The position numbers and the translations under genes are program-made. From Acherontichlamydia pituitae (GTDB taxonomy: Bacteria > Chlamydiota > Chlamydiia > Chlamydiales > Rhabdochlamydiaceae), in the NCBI GenBank assembly GCA_019634675.1, contig JAHCAX010000001.1, positions 186,001 through 250,000 on the forward strand: a DNA stretch of 64,000 nt. The letters are read 5' to 3'. Positions 17,871 to 26,535 of this stretch are shown one piece after another; the first letter of the stretch is position 1, and each line of letters begins with the position of its first letter. The notes under the pieces are model-generated. The model worked only from the letters and a program-made list of their open reading frames with translations. It searched no databases and was not told where the DNA came from.

Positions 17871-18869
17871 TTAAAGATGCTCTTCCTTAATGGCTCTTTG
17901 CAAGAGCGATTTGACGGCATCGCGGGGATTAAGGCCTTCGTAAAGGATAGCGTAGATCGCTTTGGTGATCGGCACTTCGATATGCGCCTTTTGCGCAAGC
18001 TGAAGAGCTGAAACACATGTATAGGCCCCTTCTACGACCATGCCGATCTGTTCTTGGGCTGTTTGAGATTCAAGTCCTTCCGCGATCAATCTTCCGAACA
18101 TGTAATTGCGGCTGAGTTTGGACAAGCAGGTCACGCAGAGATCGCCGAGGCCAGATAGGCCGTTGAGCGTTTCTGGATTGCATCCCTTTGTAATAGAGAG
18201 CTTGCGGATCTCATGCAGCCCGCGCGTCATCAACGCTGCTTTCGTATTGTCGCCAAACCCGAGGCCATCGGAAATACCGCAGGCAATCGCGATGATATTT
18301 TTCATCGCGCCGCCGAATGCGACTCCATTGACATCAGCGTTGGGATAGATGCGGAAAAAGGGCGTTGTGAAAATGTCGACGATCTGGTGCATCACTTGCG
18401 GATCATACGATGCGCACACGATCGAGGTTGGAAGCTTATGGATCACCTCTTCTGCATGGCTCGGCCCGCTCAAGCAGCAGATCGCCTTGCGGCTTTGCTC
18501 GCCTAAGACTTGCACAACCACTTCCGGCAATAGCAATCCACTGTTCTGTTCGATCCCTTTCGATGTGATGACGATCGGACATTGGACGCCGCCAAATGCG
18601 AGGACTTGCTCAAAAACAGGACGGATCCCTTTGGATGTCACCGACTCGACCAGAAGCTCAGCTCCTGCAATCGCCTCCTGCAAATCGCTTGTGAACACCA
18701 CGCGGTCATCTGCTTTGTAGCGGGGAAGCTTGGGATGCTCCCGCTTTTTGCTCAAAATTTTTGATGTCTCAGGATTCGATGACCATAGCATCACCTCATT
18801 TCCATTGGAGGCAAGCAAAGAAGCCAGACAAAATCCCCAGGTGCCGGCACCTAGGTAAGCAATACGCAT
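17871..18869 (-). CDS. gpsA: Glycerol-3-phosphate dehydrogenase [NAD(P)+]
   Basis: 332 residues, full length. It reduces dihydroxyacetone phosphate to sn-glycerol 3-phosphate for phospholipid synthesis. Seen: the N-terminal Rossmann motif YLGAGTWGFCLASLLA, SKGIEQ, LSGPSHAEEV, and GGAMKNIIAIACGISDGLGFGDNTKAALMTRGL with the catalytic Lys. In Chlamydia gpsA neighbours a type-1 UDP-sugar pyrophosphorylase gene. The same pairing is present here, separated by a palindromic element. Confidence 0.96.
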   Translation of the reverse strand: MRIAYLGAGTWGFCLASLLASNGNEVMLWSSNPETSKILSKKREHPKLPRYKADDRVVFTSDLQEAIAGAELLVESVTSKGIRPVFEQVLAFGGVQCPIVITSKGIEQNSGLLLPEVVVQVLGEQSRKAICCLSGPSHAEEVIHKLPTSIVCASYDPQVMHQIVDIFTTPFFRIYPNADVNGVAFGGAMKNIIAIACGISDGLGFGDNTKAALMTRGLHEIRKLSITKGCNPETLNGLSGLGDLCVTCLSKLSRNYMFGRLIAEGLESQTAQEQIGMVVEGAYTCVSALQLAQKAHIEVPITKAIYAILYEGLNPRDAVKSLLQRAIKEEHL

Positions 18870-18903
18870 AAACGTCCTAGAGTTATGAGGGATCGCAAAA
18901 ATC

Positions 18904-19086
18904 GATTATACTCGATGTTCCACTTTTTTGGGACCATTAGAGAATTTTATGACTGTATCATATCAATCCTCCTCGTCACCCATAGCTATTCAATATGGGA
19001 CTCCTCGTTCGGATCGCTTCCGCTTTGATCTAATTTTGTCAAAAACTCTCTTCTGGACCCCAAAAAGTGAAACATCGAGTTATATC
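18904..19086. repeat. Palindromic intergenic element, about 183 bp
   Basis: Left arm 18904-18936 (GATTATACTCGATGTTCCAC...) is near-complementary to right arm 19052-19086 (reverse reads GATATAACTCGATGTTTCAC...). An inner pair of arms (TTAGAGAATTTT and AAAACTCTC) continues the stem. It lies between gpsA and the UDP-sugar pyrophosphorylase gene and has the size and shape of a miniature inverted-repeat element. A short open frame inside it (ATG near 18949) has no recognisable product. Confidence 0.65.
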
Positions 19087-19101
19087 AAAAAAAGGATTTC
19101 C

Positions 19102-20469
19102 CTATTCATTATTTTCGACATAAGAATCGGAAGGCAGCTCTTTGCCTTTCCATCGCGTTGCAAGATCAGGGGTCGGATAATAAAAGGAAGGATGGAGCTC
19201 GAATGGAGTAGAAGGAGAAGGCAATCCTGAAAGGGCTGAATAAATGTGGCGATCAAATGCTAGCAAAGCATCTTGCACCGTCTGCAAGCTTTTTTCACCG
19301 CTTGCATTTTTTAAAGGAGCATAAGAAAGTCCGCGCGGATAGAGCAACACTTCAACACGCTGCGCAAAGGCAAGCAGATCGAAAATAAATGTCTCAAACT
19401 TCCAGACTTTGACAAGCTCAATGCAACTGCCCTGGGCTGTCGCAAGCAAGACTGGCGCTTGTTTGCGGGCTAAATGCAGAGGCATGGTGCATTCACGATC
19501 CGTTGCGATCTTCCGGATAAAGTCGATATGGAATGAAAATTGGCTGGTGTTGGCAATCGAAAACCGGGGAGAGCCATCTGTTCCGACCGCTAATAGGTCG
19601 GCATCGCTCAGCTCAGAATACTCGACGACGCAGGTTTTGCCATTGCTGGTAACGACAACTCCCATCTTTTCATTTTCGCTAAGGCGAGGAACTGCTTTAA
19701 CGACCGCATCAGCATGCATCCGGCAGTGGTAGCCGATCAGTTCTGCGTCAAACGGATCGGCCAATGGATTATCGACTAAGATGACATTGACATATTCGAC
19801 GCCGTCAGAGCGCCATTGATCATAAAGTCCGGTCTGGTACAGCAGATGCAGAGCATTTCCATTCCCGTCAGGCCCTTCTGCAATTTTACCGGTCCTTTCC
19901 AAAAGCCAATTCCCCCGGTCGTCGCAAAAAGGCAAGACCGATTGCTCAAAAAAATGCAGATGGGAACTGGGGAGATTGAAATGGCCATGCGATGCGAAAA
20001 ACTCTTTTGTTGCATTGTGATTGAGAGGAGATGTCATGACCGCTAAATGCAAAGGCCTTCCTGCGCGCAAGGATGCGCTGCGGCACCGCTCTGAAAACAA
20101 CTGAAACAGGCTTTTGCCTTTGATCGGAGAGACTGCAACAGCTCCTTTGGGGCCGTCAACGCCGAGGCGAGATCCTTGTCCGCCCGCTAAGATCAAGCAA
20201 GCCACTTTTCCTTGGCGGACTAATTCTTCTCCTAGGACCCGATCGGCGTACGATCCTGCATGCGCGTAATTCTGGATCGGCTCAAAAGGATACTGCCTTT
20301 TTGGTTTCGAAAACAAGAGGTCGTGCTGCCGCTGAAGAAGTGCCCTGTCATATTTTTGAACTTGCTGTCCGAATTGTTTTTTTTGCTCCGGCGTCAGGCA
20401 ATCGAAACCTGTCAAGAGGTGCTTTTGCTTCAGTTGGCTCAAGTGGGAAAGGATTGCATTTTCATTCAT
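19102..20469 (-). CDS. UDP-N-acetylglucosamine / UDP-glucose pyrophosphorylase, type-1 family
   Basis: 455 residues. Contains LILAGGQGSRLGVDGPKGA, the uridylyltransferase signature of the eukaryote-like type-1 family (UAP1/AGX1), followed by SLFQLFSER, MTSPLNH and EGPDGNGNALHLL. It makes a UDP-sugar from sugar 1-phosphate and UTP; UDP-GlcNAc is likelier from similarity to AGX1, but the substrate cannot be fixed from sequence. This ATG follows a GGTGA site. A GTG four codons upstream overlaps the stop of the glycosyltransferase gene, so the genes are coupled. Confidence 0.85.
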   Translation of the reverse strand: MNENAILSHLSQLKQKHLLTGFDCLTPEQKKQFGQQVQKYDRALLQRQHDLLFSKPKRQYPFEPIQNYAHAGSYADRVLGEELVRQGKVACLILAGGQGSRLGVDGPKGAVAVSPIKGKSLFQLFSERCRSASLRAGRPLHLAVMTSPLNHNATKEFFASHGHFNLPSSHLHFFEQSVLPFCDDRGNWLLERTGKIAEGPDGNGNALHLLYQTGLYDQWRSDGVEYVNVILVDNPLADPFDAELIGYHCRMHADAVVKAVPRLSENEKMGVVVTSNGKTCVVEYSELSDADLLAVGTDGSPRFSIANTSQFSFHIDFIRKIATDRECTMPLHLARKQAPVLLATAQGSCIELVKVWKFETFIFDLLAFAQRVEVLLYPRGLSYAPLKNASGEKSLQTVQDALLAFDRHIYSALSGLPSPSTPFELHPSFYYPTPDLATRWKGKELPSDSYVENNE

Positions 20470-20477
20470 AGCGGATA

Positions 20478-21386
20478 TCACCCGTAGAGCGTCTGGAAAA
20501 CATGACCTACCGAAAGGGCGCGCAGATCTCTTTTCTTGGGCGATAGCAAGGGGATATGGGTCAGTTTGGGATTGGGCGAAGGGACATTTTGTTTGAGGAC
20601 GCCGTGGCGCGGATCAGCCCACAGCGAGACGATTCGGACTGGGAAATCGCAATCGAGGTAATAGCTCATTGCAAGCGGCCCCGAGTCGGGAAGGACGAGA
20701 TAATTACAGCGGTTCTTGATCAAAGAGAGGACATCATAAAGGCTTGTCTTTCCGCGCAGATCGATCACACCGGGAATTTCGATCGGAGGGTTGGGACTAA
20801 ATCCAAAAAGGAGGATCTGTCCATTTTTTTCACGCGTGACTTTTTCAAAGAGCTCTTTCCAATAATCAAGCGGCCAGTTCCGATCAAACGAAGAGTAGAA
20901 TGTCTCTGTCTGCACATGCACGCCGACGCAATGTTTGTTTGGATCGATGTCAAAACGCTCGCAAAGAGCATCCCATTTAGAATGCCACTTCAGCTTAGGG
21001 ATAAGCGCGCCTCGTTGCCGGATGAGCCAGTTCGTCGGATCAGGCTTTTCGAAAATCACATCGAAATCGGAACGTTTCAAGCCCTGTTTTGCTAAAGAGT
21101 CGTCGAGATCCAAAGGCACATGTCTTTTCCAGTCAAGATCGGCAAAAACCTGAAGATCATCCAGAAGCTCAAATCCTTCTTTAAGATCGGGACGTGTCAG
21201 GTAGGTGATCTGTGCATCGGGAAGAAATTCCCGGATCCGATAGTTCAGTCCATAAAGGCCTAACGCGATATCGCCCATGCCTCGGTTCCAACAGATCAAA
21301 AACCGTTTTTTGCCTTCCTTTTGCGCAACTTTTAGGATCTGATCCAGTGGATTGGTCCCATATTTGCGCCACAAGTGCTTAATCAT
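20478..21386 (-). CDS. Glycosyltransferase family 9 (heptosyltransferase-like) protein
   Basis: 302 residues from the ATG at 21384-21386, directly after the stop of the upstream family-9 gene. Longer starts would run antisense-like residues inside that gene. Seen: RFLICWNRGMGDIALGLYGL, the N-terminal family-9 motif, and YLVLPDSGPLAMSYYL, the DSGP sugar-nucleotide site. The C-terminal part is somewhat degenerate relative to WaaC/WaaF. It probably adds a sugar to an envelope glycan or LPS core. It sits in a three-gene operon: upstream heptosyltransferase, this gene, UDP-sugar pyrophosphorylase. Confidence 0.75.
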   Translation of the reverse strand: MIKHLWRKYGTNPLDQILKVAQKEGKKRFLICWNRGMGDIALGLYGLNYRIREFLPDAQITYLTRPDLKEGFELLDDLQVFADLDWKRHVPLDLDDSLAKQGLKRSDFDVIFEKPDPTNWLIRQRGALIPKLKWHSKWDALCERFDIDPNKHCVGVHVQTETFYSSFDRNWPLDYWKELFEKVTREKNGQILLFGFSPNPPIEIPGVIDLRGKTSLYDVLSLIKNRCNYLVLPDSGPLAMSYYLDCDFPVRIVSLWADPRHGVLKQNVPSPNPKLTHIPLLSPKKRDLRALSVGHVFQTLYG

Positions 21387-21388
21387 GG

Positions 21389-22462
21389 TTAGAGCGCCGT
21401 GATGTGAAGTTTTGAGCGTTTGCCGCTGAGCATTTTTTGAATGGCGAGGAAGACTTCGTCCGCTTCGATCCTCTTCATGCATCGAAAATCGATGGGGCAG
21501 GTGCGCTGGTAGCAAGGAGAGCATTCCACGTGCTTATGGATCACAGTTCCTGAGCGGTACGGCCCTGTGACAATGTCACTAGTCGATCCAAATAAGGCGA
21601 CAATCGGGGTTCCAACAGCATCGGCGACATGCATCGGCCCGGAGTCGTTGGTCAGCAGGACATCGCATAAACTAATGATGCTTGCAAGCTCTCGCAGCGT
21701 TGTGGATCCAGCCAGGTTGATCACTCTGGAAGAAAGGCCTTCGCAGATCTCTCCCACCAAAGAGGCGGTTGCCTGATCTCCGAAAAAGACGAGATAGAGG
21801 TCTTGGTCCTGCAGTAAACGCTCGGCAACTTCTCGGAACCTCTCGGGAAGCCAGCATTTTGCAGAACCGTATGTTGCGCCAGGATTGATTCCGACGATAG
21901 TCGCTCCTTCCGGAACTCCTCTCTGTTTAAGAAGCGTCGATGCATCCGCGATCTCTTTGGGCGTCAAATGCAGGCGTGGAACGGTATCCGATACAGGTAC
22001 CCCTAGAGGCTCAAGGAGCATCTTATAGGTCACGACCAGATGCTGGTTTTGAATGTTGTCGGGAAGCGGCATGCTGCTGTTGAGGAGCAATTTTCGGCCA
22101 TTGCACTCATAGCCTAGGCGGTTGGCAACCTTTCCCTGCCAAAACCACCAAGCGGAAGAAAACGAATGGGTCAATAGGATGCCTAAGTCGTACTGCCCCT
22201 TCCGGAGTTTTTCAATGATGTTCTTTTTTTCGCTGCGCCGGCCAAAACCTGTCGCCTTGCTAAAGCAGAACAGTTCATCGATCTCAGGGTCTTGGCGGAG
22301 AAGTTCGCAGATAGGTGAACGGCACATCGCAGTGATGCGGGCTTTCGGATAAGCTTTTCTAAGGTCGGTCAGGATTGGGGTAGCCATCACCAGATCGCCA
22401 ATCCAGTTTGGCATGCGGACAATGATATTTTGAGGTTCTAATCTTTCAAGGGTTTGCATCAA
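21389..22462 (-). CDS. waaF: Lipopolysaccharide heptosyltransferase II-like glycosyltransferase (family 9)
   Basis: 357 residues. Contains NIIVRMPNWIGDLVMATPIL near the N terminus, GINPGATYGSAKCWLPERF, LTNDSGPMHVADAVGTPIVALFG and the C-terminal CSPCYQRTCPIDFRCM, all characteristic of WaaF. It transfers a heptose (or a related sugar) to the inner LPS core at the cytoplasmic face. Classical Chlamydia have a Kdo-only core, so a heptosyltransferase points to a longer core in this lineage, although heptose synthesis genes are not in the window. First gene of the three-gene operon. Confidence 0.85.
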   Translation of the reverse strand: MMQTLERLEPQNIIVRMPNWIGDLVMATPILTDLRKAYPKARITAMCRSPICELLRQDPEIDELFCFSKATGFGRRSEKKNIIEKLRKGQYDLGILLTHSFSSAWWFWQGKVANRLGYECNGRKLLLNSSMPLPDNIQNQHLVVTYKMLLEPLGVPVSDTVPRLHLTPKEIADASTLLKQRGVPEGATIVGINPGATYGSAKCWLPERFREVAERLLQDQDLYLVFFGDQATASLVGEICEGLSSRVINLAGSTTLRELASIISLCDVLLTNDSGPMHVADAVGTPIVALFGSTSDIVTGPYRSGTVIHKHVECSPCYQRTCPIDFRCMKRIEADEVFLAIQKMLSGKRSKLHITAL

Positions 22463-22656
22463 GCTCGCTTAGGGTTACGATCCAAACATCTGTTACTAAC
22501 CTCTCGACCTTGCCGTTTCAGATTGGAAGCACCTTAAATATCCAAGACGAGCCAGTCCAAATTGAAAACAAAATCGAGCTTAACAGTACTTTGAGGTTAC
22601 TGTAATGTCAACATTAAAGAGGCAATTGCAAAACTCATTTGCCCTGCAAAATCGCC

Positions 22657-22831
22657 CTTTTGAGGCCATTTCCCCCCATTCTCCTTGTCCGGCCCACACT
22701 GCCCGGTCGCGCAACCAAGGTCGTTTCACCTGCTTTGCTTTTTAAAGGTCCGCTGGACCTTTAACAAGTCTTCGCAGCATCGTCAATTGGGGCGTAGCAG
22801 CTTTGCTGCCACTTATAACTGGCCTCAAAAG
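22657..22831. repeat. Palindromic element in the 546-bp spacer between waaF and ruvC
   Basis: The spacer 22463-23008 has no convincing gene. CTTTTGAGGCCA (22657-22668) is exactly complementary to TGGCCTCAAAAG (22820-22831). Inside lie a perfect hairpin, TTAAAGGTCC / GGACCTTTAA (22742-22764), and GGCGTAGCAGC / GCTGCC. The flank at 22621-22656 (CAATTGCAAAACT ... AAAATCGCCC) is shared with elements at 2750 and 52104. The rest of the spacer is AT-rich near ruvC and must contain its promoter, but I could not single one out. Confidence 0.6.
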
Positions 22832-23008
22832 ACCTCGCGAAAAAGGCAAAAAGCCCCAAAATTCACGAGATCAAAGAGTAAGAAAATAGCATTTTTCTGG
22901 ATTTTCGACACTACCACTTTTAATTACATCCCTTAAGTAAAATTATTTTTTACTCACCTATTTTCAGACGACTGGATTAAACTCAGGGTTTTAACCCCAG
23001 AATAATCC

Positions 23009-23530
23009 ATGCCCGCTCGCGACGATCAATCGACCATCCTTGGCATCGATCCTGGAACACGGATAACAGGATACGGGATCATCAGGCACAACCGGCACAG
23101 CTTTGAAGCGATCGATTTCGGCTGCATCCGTCCACCCATCTCCTTAGATAGTCCGCAAAAGTACCTCATCCTATTTAATGCGATTGAATCGCTGCTCGAC
23201 CGCTATCAGCCCGAAGCCGTCTCCGTAGAGACGCAGTTTGTCTATAAAAATGTCCAAAGCGCTATTAAACTGGGGATGGCGCGCGGAGTCGTCCTTCTCG
23301 CAGCGGCAAAACGGAACATCCCGATTTATGAATATGCTCCGAAAAAAGCGAAGCTTGCCGTCGTCGGTTCTGGATCTGCCAGCAAAGAGCAGGTACAAAA
23401 AATGGTGCAATTTCTTTTAAAATTGCCTATTCTTCCTCAGCCTGAAGATGCGGCAGACGCCTTAGCGTTAGCCATATGCCATGCCAACACACGAAAAACC
23501 GTATTTATCCAAGGGTCGAAACATGTTTGA
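23009..23530 (+). CDS. ruvC: Holliday junction resolvase RuvC
   Basis: 173 residues, the usual length. Seen: ILGIDPGTRITGYGII with the first catalytic Asp, VSVETQFVYKN with the Glu, and PQPEDAADALALAICHA with the final Asp pair. Its product cuts Holliday junctions during recombination. Overlaps ruvA by 8 nt. Confidence 0.97.
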   Translation: MPARDDQSTILGIDPGTRITGYGIIRHNRHSFEAIDFGCIRPPISLDSPQKYLILFNAIESLLDRYQPEAVSVETQFVYKNVQSAIKLGMARGVVLLAAAKRNIPIYEYAPKKAKLAVVGSGSASKEQVQKMVQFLLKLPILPQPEDAADALALAICHANTRKTVFIQGSKHV

Positions 23531-24125
23531 ATACATCAAAGGAACTCTTACCGAAGCATCGCCTGTCAAAGTAACCCTTGAAACCCACGGCGTCGGCTAC
23601 CTGCTCTTCATCCCCCTTAATAATTATGCGAAATTGCCGAAGATCGGCTCGGCATTGACCCTATACGTCTCGACGGTGATCCGGGAAGACTCCCATAAAA
23701 ACTACGGGTTTTTGACAGCGGACCAACGGGACCTTTTCGAAAGCTTGATCGAAGTCTCAGGCGTCGGCCCCAAAACAGCAATCGCCCTACTGGGCCACAT
23801 GGAAATCAACGACTTGCAGTTTGCTATCGTCCAGGGCAACACCCCGGCCATCTGCAAAATCCCAGGGATCGGCAAGAAAACTGCGGAACGCCTTGTCATT
23901 GAACTGCGCGACAAAGTCAAAAAATTCGGCGACAAGCCAGGCTCCGTCCATTCTCTTTCTCCTTCTGGAGGAGGGCAAGGCGTCATCAGCGATGCCATCT
24001 CGGCCCTTGTCAATCTCGGCTATAATCCCGTCCAAGCCCAAAAGGCGATCAAAACTGCCCTGGGCAAATCGGAAGAAGAGCCCGAGCTTGCCAAACTGAT
24101 CACCAGCGCCCTGCGCTGCATCTAA
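23523..24125 (+). CDS. ruvA: Holliday junction branch migration protein RuvA
   Basis: 200 residues from the ATG at 23523 (MFEYIKGTL, the typical RuvA start). Domain I is an OB fold (LETHGVGYLLFIPL). Domain II has two helix-hairpin-helix motifs (VSGVGPKTAIALLG and IPGIGKKTAERLVIEL). Domain III (SDAISALVNLGYNPVQAQKAI) contacts RuvB. It holds four-way junctions for the RuvB motor; ruvB is not in the window. Its start overlaps the ruvC stop, so translation is coupled. Confidence 0.97.
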   Translation: MFEYIKGTLTEASPVKVTLETHGVGYLLFIPLNNYAKLPKIGSALTLYVSTVIREDSHKNYGFLTADQRDLFESLIEVSGVGPKTAIALLGHMEINDLQFAIVQGNTPAICKIPGIGKKTAERLVIELRDKVKKFGDKPGSVHSLSPSGGGQGVISDAISALVNLGYNPVQAQKAIKTALGKSEEEPELAKLITSALRCI

Positions 24126-24199
24126 GAAGAATAGCAGCTGTTGAATTTGAAGAGGCTATCCTGTATCCTTCTAGGACAAATTAAACGCATTTTTTTCCT

Positions 24200-25576
24200 A
24201 TGGATTTTGTCCACCGTCCTTACCAGCCTGGCGAAACGATCGCAGCCGTTGCCACCCCTCCTGGCGAAGGCGGCGTTGCGATCATCCGCATTTCAGGAAA
24301 AGAGGCCCTTGACGTTGCAGAAAAAGTCTATTCGGGACCGATCCGCTCTTACCCTTCCCATAAAGCCCATTTCGGGAAGATCCTCGACGCTAACGGCTCT
24401 GTGGTCGACGAGGTCCTTGTCCTTCCGATGCTAGCTCCCCGCTCCTACACAGGGGAGGACACTGTCGAGATCCACTGCCACGGCGGCAGCTTGATCACCC
24501 GGCGCGTCCTTGAAACGGTGTTCCAAGCGGGCGCGCGGCCTGCGCAGCCAGGAGAGTTCACCTTTAAAGCGTTCATCAATGGAAAACTCGACCTTGCCCA
24601 AGCGGAAGCCGTGCAAGAGCTGATCGGAGCAAAAAATGAAATGGCGCTCGATATGGCGGAGCAGCAGCTCCAAGGCCGCCTCTCCAAACAGATCGCCGGC
24701 TTTCAAAAAGAGCTTATCGACATCGCTGCGATCCTCGAAGCTTGGGTGGACTTTCCTGAAGAAGACCTCGAGTTCGCTTCGATGGAAGAGGTCGTTGCAG
24801 CCTTGTCCGCCCTCAAGGGAAAAATGGAGAAGCTGAGCAATACGTTCCACGAAGGCAAGATCCTCCACCATGGCCTCACTTTATGCCTTGCAGGGCTGCC
24901 CAATGTCGGCAAATCGTCCTTAATGAACGCGCTGCTCGGCAAAGACCGCGCCATCGTGACAGAGATCCCCGGCACAACGCGCGACATCCTCGAAGATGAC
25001 CTGCGGCTTGGAAAACTTCACTTCCGCCTGATCGATACGGCCGGCATCCGGGATACAGAAGAGCTCGTAGAAAAAGAAGGGATCCGCCGCTCCAAAGAGA
25101 CAATGCAAAGGGCCGATCTGATCCTCCTCGTCATGGACATCTCGAAAGAGCTGTGCGATCAGTCTTTCGCCCTTTTGGATTCAGCGCCTCCTGAAAAAAC
25201 GATCCTTGTTTGGAACAAAGCCGACCTATCGGATCAATTTCCTGCTATTAGTCAGTTTCCCCATCAGGCAACGGTCTCGGCAAAACAGCTGACCGGCCTT
25301 GATGATCTGCATGCGGAAATCGATCGGATGATCTGGCATAAAGGGATGCCGGCTAAAGATGAGATCGTGATCACAAAAGCGCGACACATGGAAGCGCTTG
25401 GATCAGCTATTCAGTCTTTGCAAGCATTGATCGATGGGCTCAGAACAGGAGTCTCTCCCGAATTCGTCGCTTCCGATATGCGCCACACGCTCAGCGAACT
25501 GGGAACAATCATCGGCACTAACATTTCAGAAGATATCCTAAGTGCGATCTTCTCCAAATTCTGCATTGGCAAATGA
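24200..25576 (+). CDS. mnmE: tRNA modification GTPase MnmE (TrmE)
   Basis: 458 residues. With MnmG it makes the 5-carboxymethylaminomethyl group at U34 of several tRNAs. Seen: an N-terminal folate-binding domain (ETIAAVATPPGEGGVAIIR), the helical domain, the G domain with GLPNVGKSS at about residue 232, DTAG and NKAD, and the C-terminal FCIGK with its essential Cys. Its stop overlaps the nth start by 4 nt (ATGA). Confidence 0.97.
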   Translation: MDFVHRPYQPGETIAAVATPPGEGGVAIIRISGKEALDVAEKVYSGPIRSYPSHKAHFGKILDANGSVVDEVLVLPMLAPRSYTGEDTVEIHCHGGSLITRRVLETVFQAGARPAQPGEFTFKAFINGKLDLAQAEAVQELIGAKNEMALDMAEQQLQGRLSKQIAGFQKELIDIAAILEAWVDFPEEDLEFASMEEVVAALSALKGKMEKLSNTFHEGKILHHGLTLCLAGLPNVGKSSLMNALLGKDRAIVTEIPGTTRDILEDDLRLGKLHFRLIDTAGIRDTEELVEKEGIRRSKETMQRADLILLVMDISKELCDQSFALLDSAPPEKTILVWNKADLSDQFPAISQFPHQATVSAKQLTGLDDLHAEIDRMIWHKGMPAKDEIVITKARHMEALGSAIQSLQALIDGLRTGVSPEFVASDMRHTLSELGTIIGTNISEDILSAIFSKFCIGK

Positions 25577-26187
25577 CAAAAAAAGAACGTGCAAAACAGA
25601 TCGCTAAACTGCTCGACTTCTACTTTCCCGATCCAGCCATCCCCCTTGAACATTCCGATCCGTATACTTTACTCATCGCAGTCTTGCTTTCCGCACAATG
25701 CACAGACAAACGGGTGAACCTGGTCACTCCCCACCTTTTTGCAAAAGCCAAGACTCCCGAAGAGATGGTCAAGCTGACCATTGAAGAGATCCAGCAGATC
25801 ATCCGCACCTGCGGCCTTAGCAATGCCAAATCGAAAGCGATCTGGAACCTATCACAGCAGCTGATCGCCAAACACCATGGAATAGTGCCTTCTAATTTTG
25901 CCGATCTCGAAGCTCTGCCAGGCGTCGGCCACAAAACGGCCTCTGTCGTGATGACGCAAGCGTTCCAAAAACCAGCCTTTCCTGTTGACACACATATCCA
26001 CCGCTGCGCTAAGCGGTGGGGCTTGAGCGATGGATCCTCCGTTAAAAGAACGGAGGCCGACCTCAAAAAACTGTTTCCGAAATCCACTTGGAACAAGCTG
26101 CATTTGCAGATCATCTACTTTGCCCGCACCTATTGCCCTGCCATGGGCCATAAAGCCGACAAATGTCCCATCTGCAGCGCAATCTAA
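25573..26187 (+). CDS. nth: Endonuclease III, DNA glycosylase/AP lyase
   Basis: 204 residues. Removes oxidised pyrimidines and cleaves at abasic sites. Seen: LLSAQCTDKRVN with the catalytic Lys, the helix-hairpin-helix LPGVGHKTASVV, and VDTHIHR with the catalytic Asp. The C-terminal Fe-S loop is atypical: Cys in TYCPAMGH, nine residues, then CPIC and only three more residues, so the fourth Cys of the usual C-x6-C-x2-C-x5-C pattern is absent. The last 15 bases are repeated at 27383-27397 on the far side of an AT-rich insert. Confidence 0.93.
   Translation: MTKKERAKQIAKLLDFYFPDPAIPLEHSDPYTLLIAVLLSAQCTDKRVNLVTPHLFAKAKTPEEMVKLTIEEIQQIIRTCGLSNAKSKAIWNLSQQLIAKHHGIVPSNFADLEALPGVGHKTASVVMTQAFQKPAFPVDTHIHRCAKRWGLSDGSSVKRTEADLKKLFPKSTWNKLHLQIIYFARTYCPAMGHKADKCPICSAI
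26173..26187 (+). repeat. Left copy of 15-bp direct repeat (nth 3' end)
   Basis: TGCAGCGCAATCTAA, which includes the nth stop codon, recurs exactly at 27383-27397. The two copies bound a 1.2-kb AT-rich insert, the pattern left by site-specific or target-duplicating integration. Confidence 0.7.
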
Positions 26188-26454
26188 GATTGAATGCATT
26201 ACCGAAATTGATTTTGTCCGAATAGCATTCATATCTTGGATGATCTTAACCAATTCTTGAACCCCTTCTTGATAATCGCTACCTTTCTCTGCTATGACCT
26301 TGTCAAACCATTGTTCTATGCCGTTTTTGGGCAGTATCGTTAGAGGTTTATATTGCAGATGCCTCCTCACATGAAGATGGAGAGACTTATTCAGAACCTT
26401 TGACTGGCAAAAATTTATCTTTCTACTCGAAAGTTCTAATCTTAAACCACTCAA
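26188..26454 (-). pseudogene. Possible gene remnant on the minus strand inside the nth-psd insert
   Basis: An open minus-strand frame with protein-like composition (PLTILPKNGIEQWFDKVIAE, then YQEGVQELVKIIQDM) fills the left part of the insert. It has only a weak TTG start and no clear stop of its own at the left boundary, where it runs on antisense through nth. It could be a 5' fragment of a gene cut off by the insertion. I recognise no family. Confidence 0.3.
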
Positions 26455-26535
26455 CTTTCAAAAAACATGTAGTTTTCTAAGTTGATTTAGTTGATTCTTG
26501 TACCTCTGCAGGAACTAAAAGATAAGAATCATTCC

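Noticed and set aside
18928..19230. 100-codon open frame between gpsA and the pyrophosphorylase gene
   Set aside because: It lies within a palindromic element and runs antisense into the pyrophosphorylase 3' end; no family similarity.
21387..21524. Extended N terminus of the second family-9 glycosyltransferase
   Set aside because: These 46 codons overlap the end of the upstream gene in another frame, lack any family similarity and precede the normal N-terminal strand; the ATG at 21386 is better.
22685..22936. Open frame of 83 codons in the waaF-ruvC spacer
   Set aside because: It coincides with the palindromic element, has no ribosome binding site and reads as random Ser/Arg/Lys-rich sequence.
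23481..23522. Longer ruvA start within ruvC
   Set aside because: The extra 14 residues are unlike RuvA, and MFEYIKGTL at 23523 is the standard N terminus.
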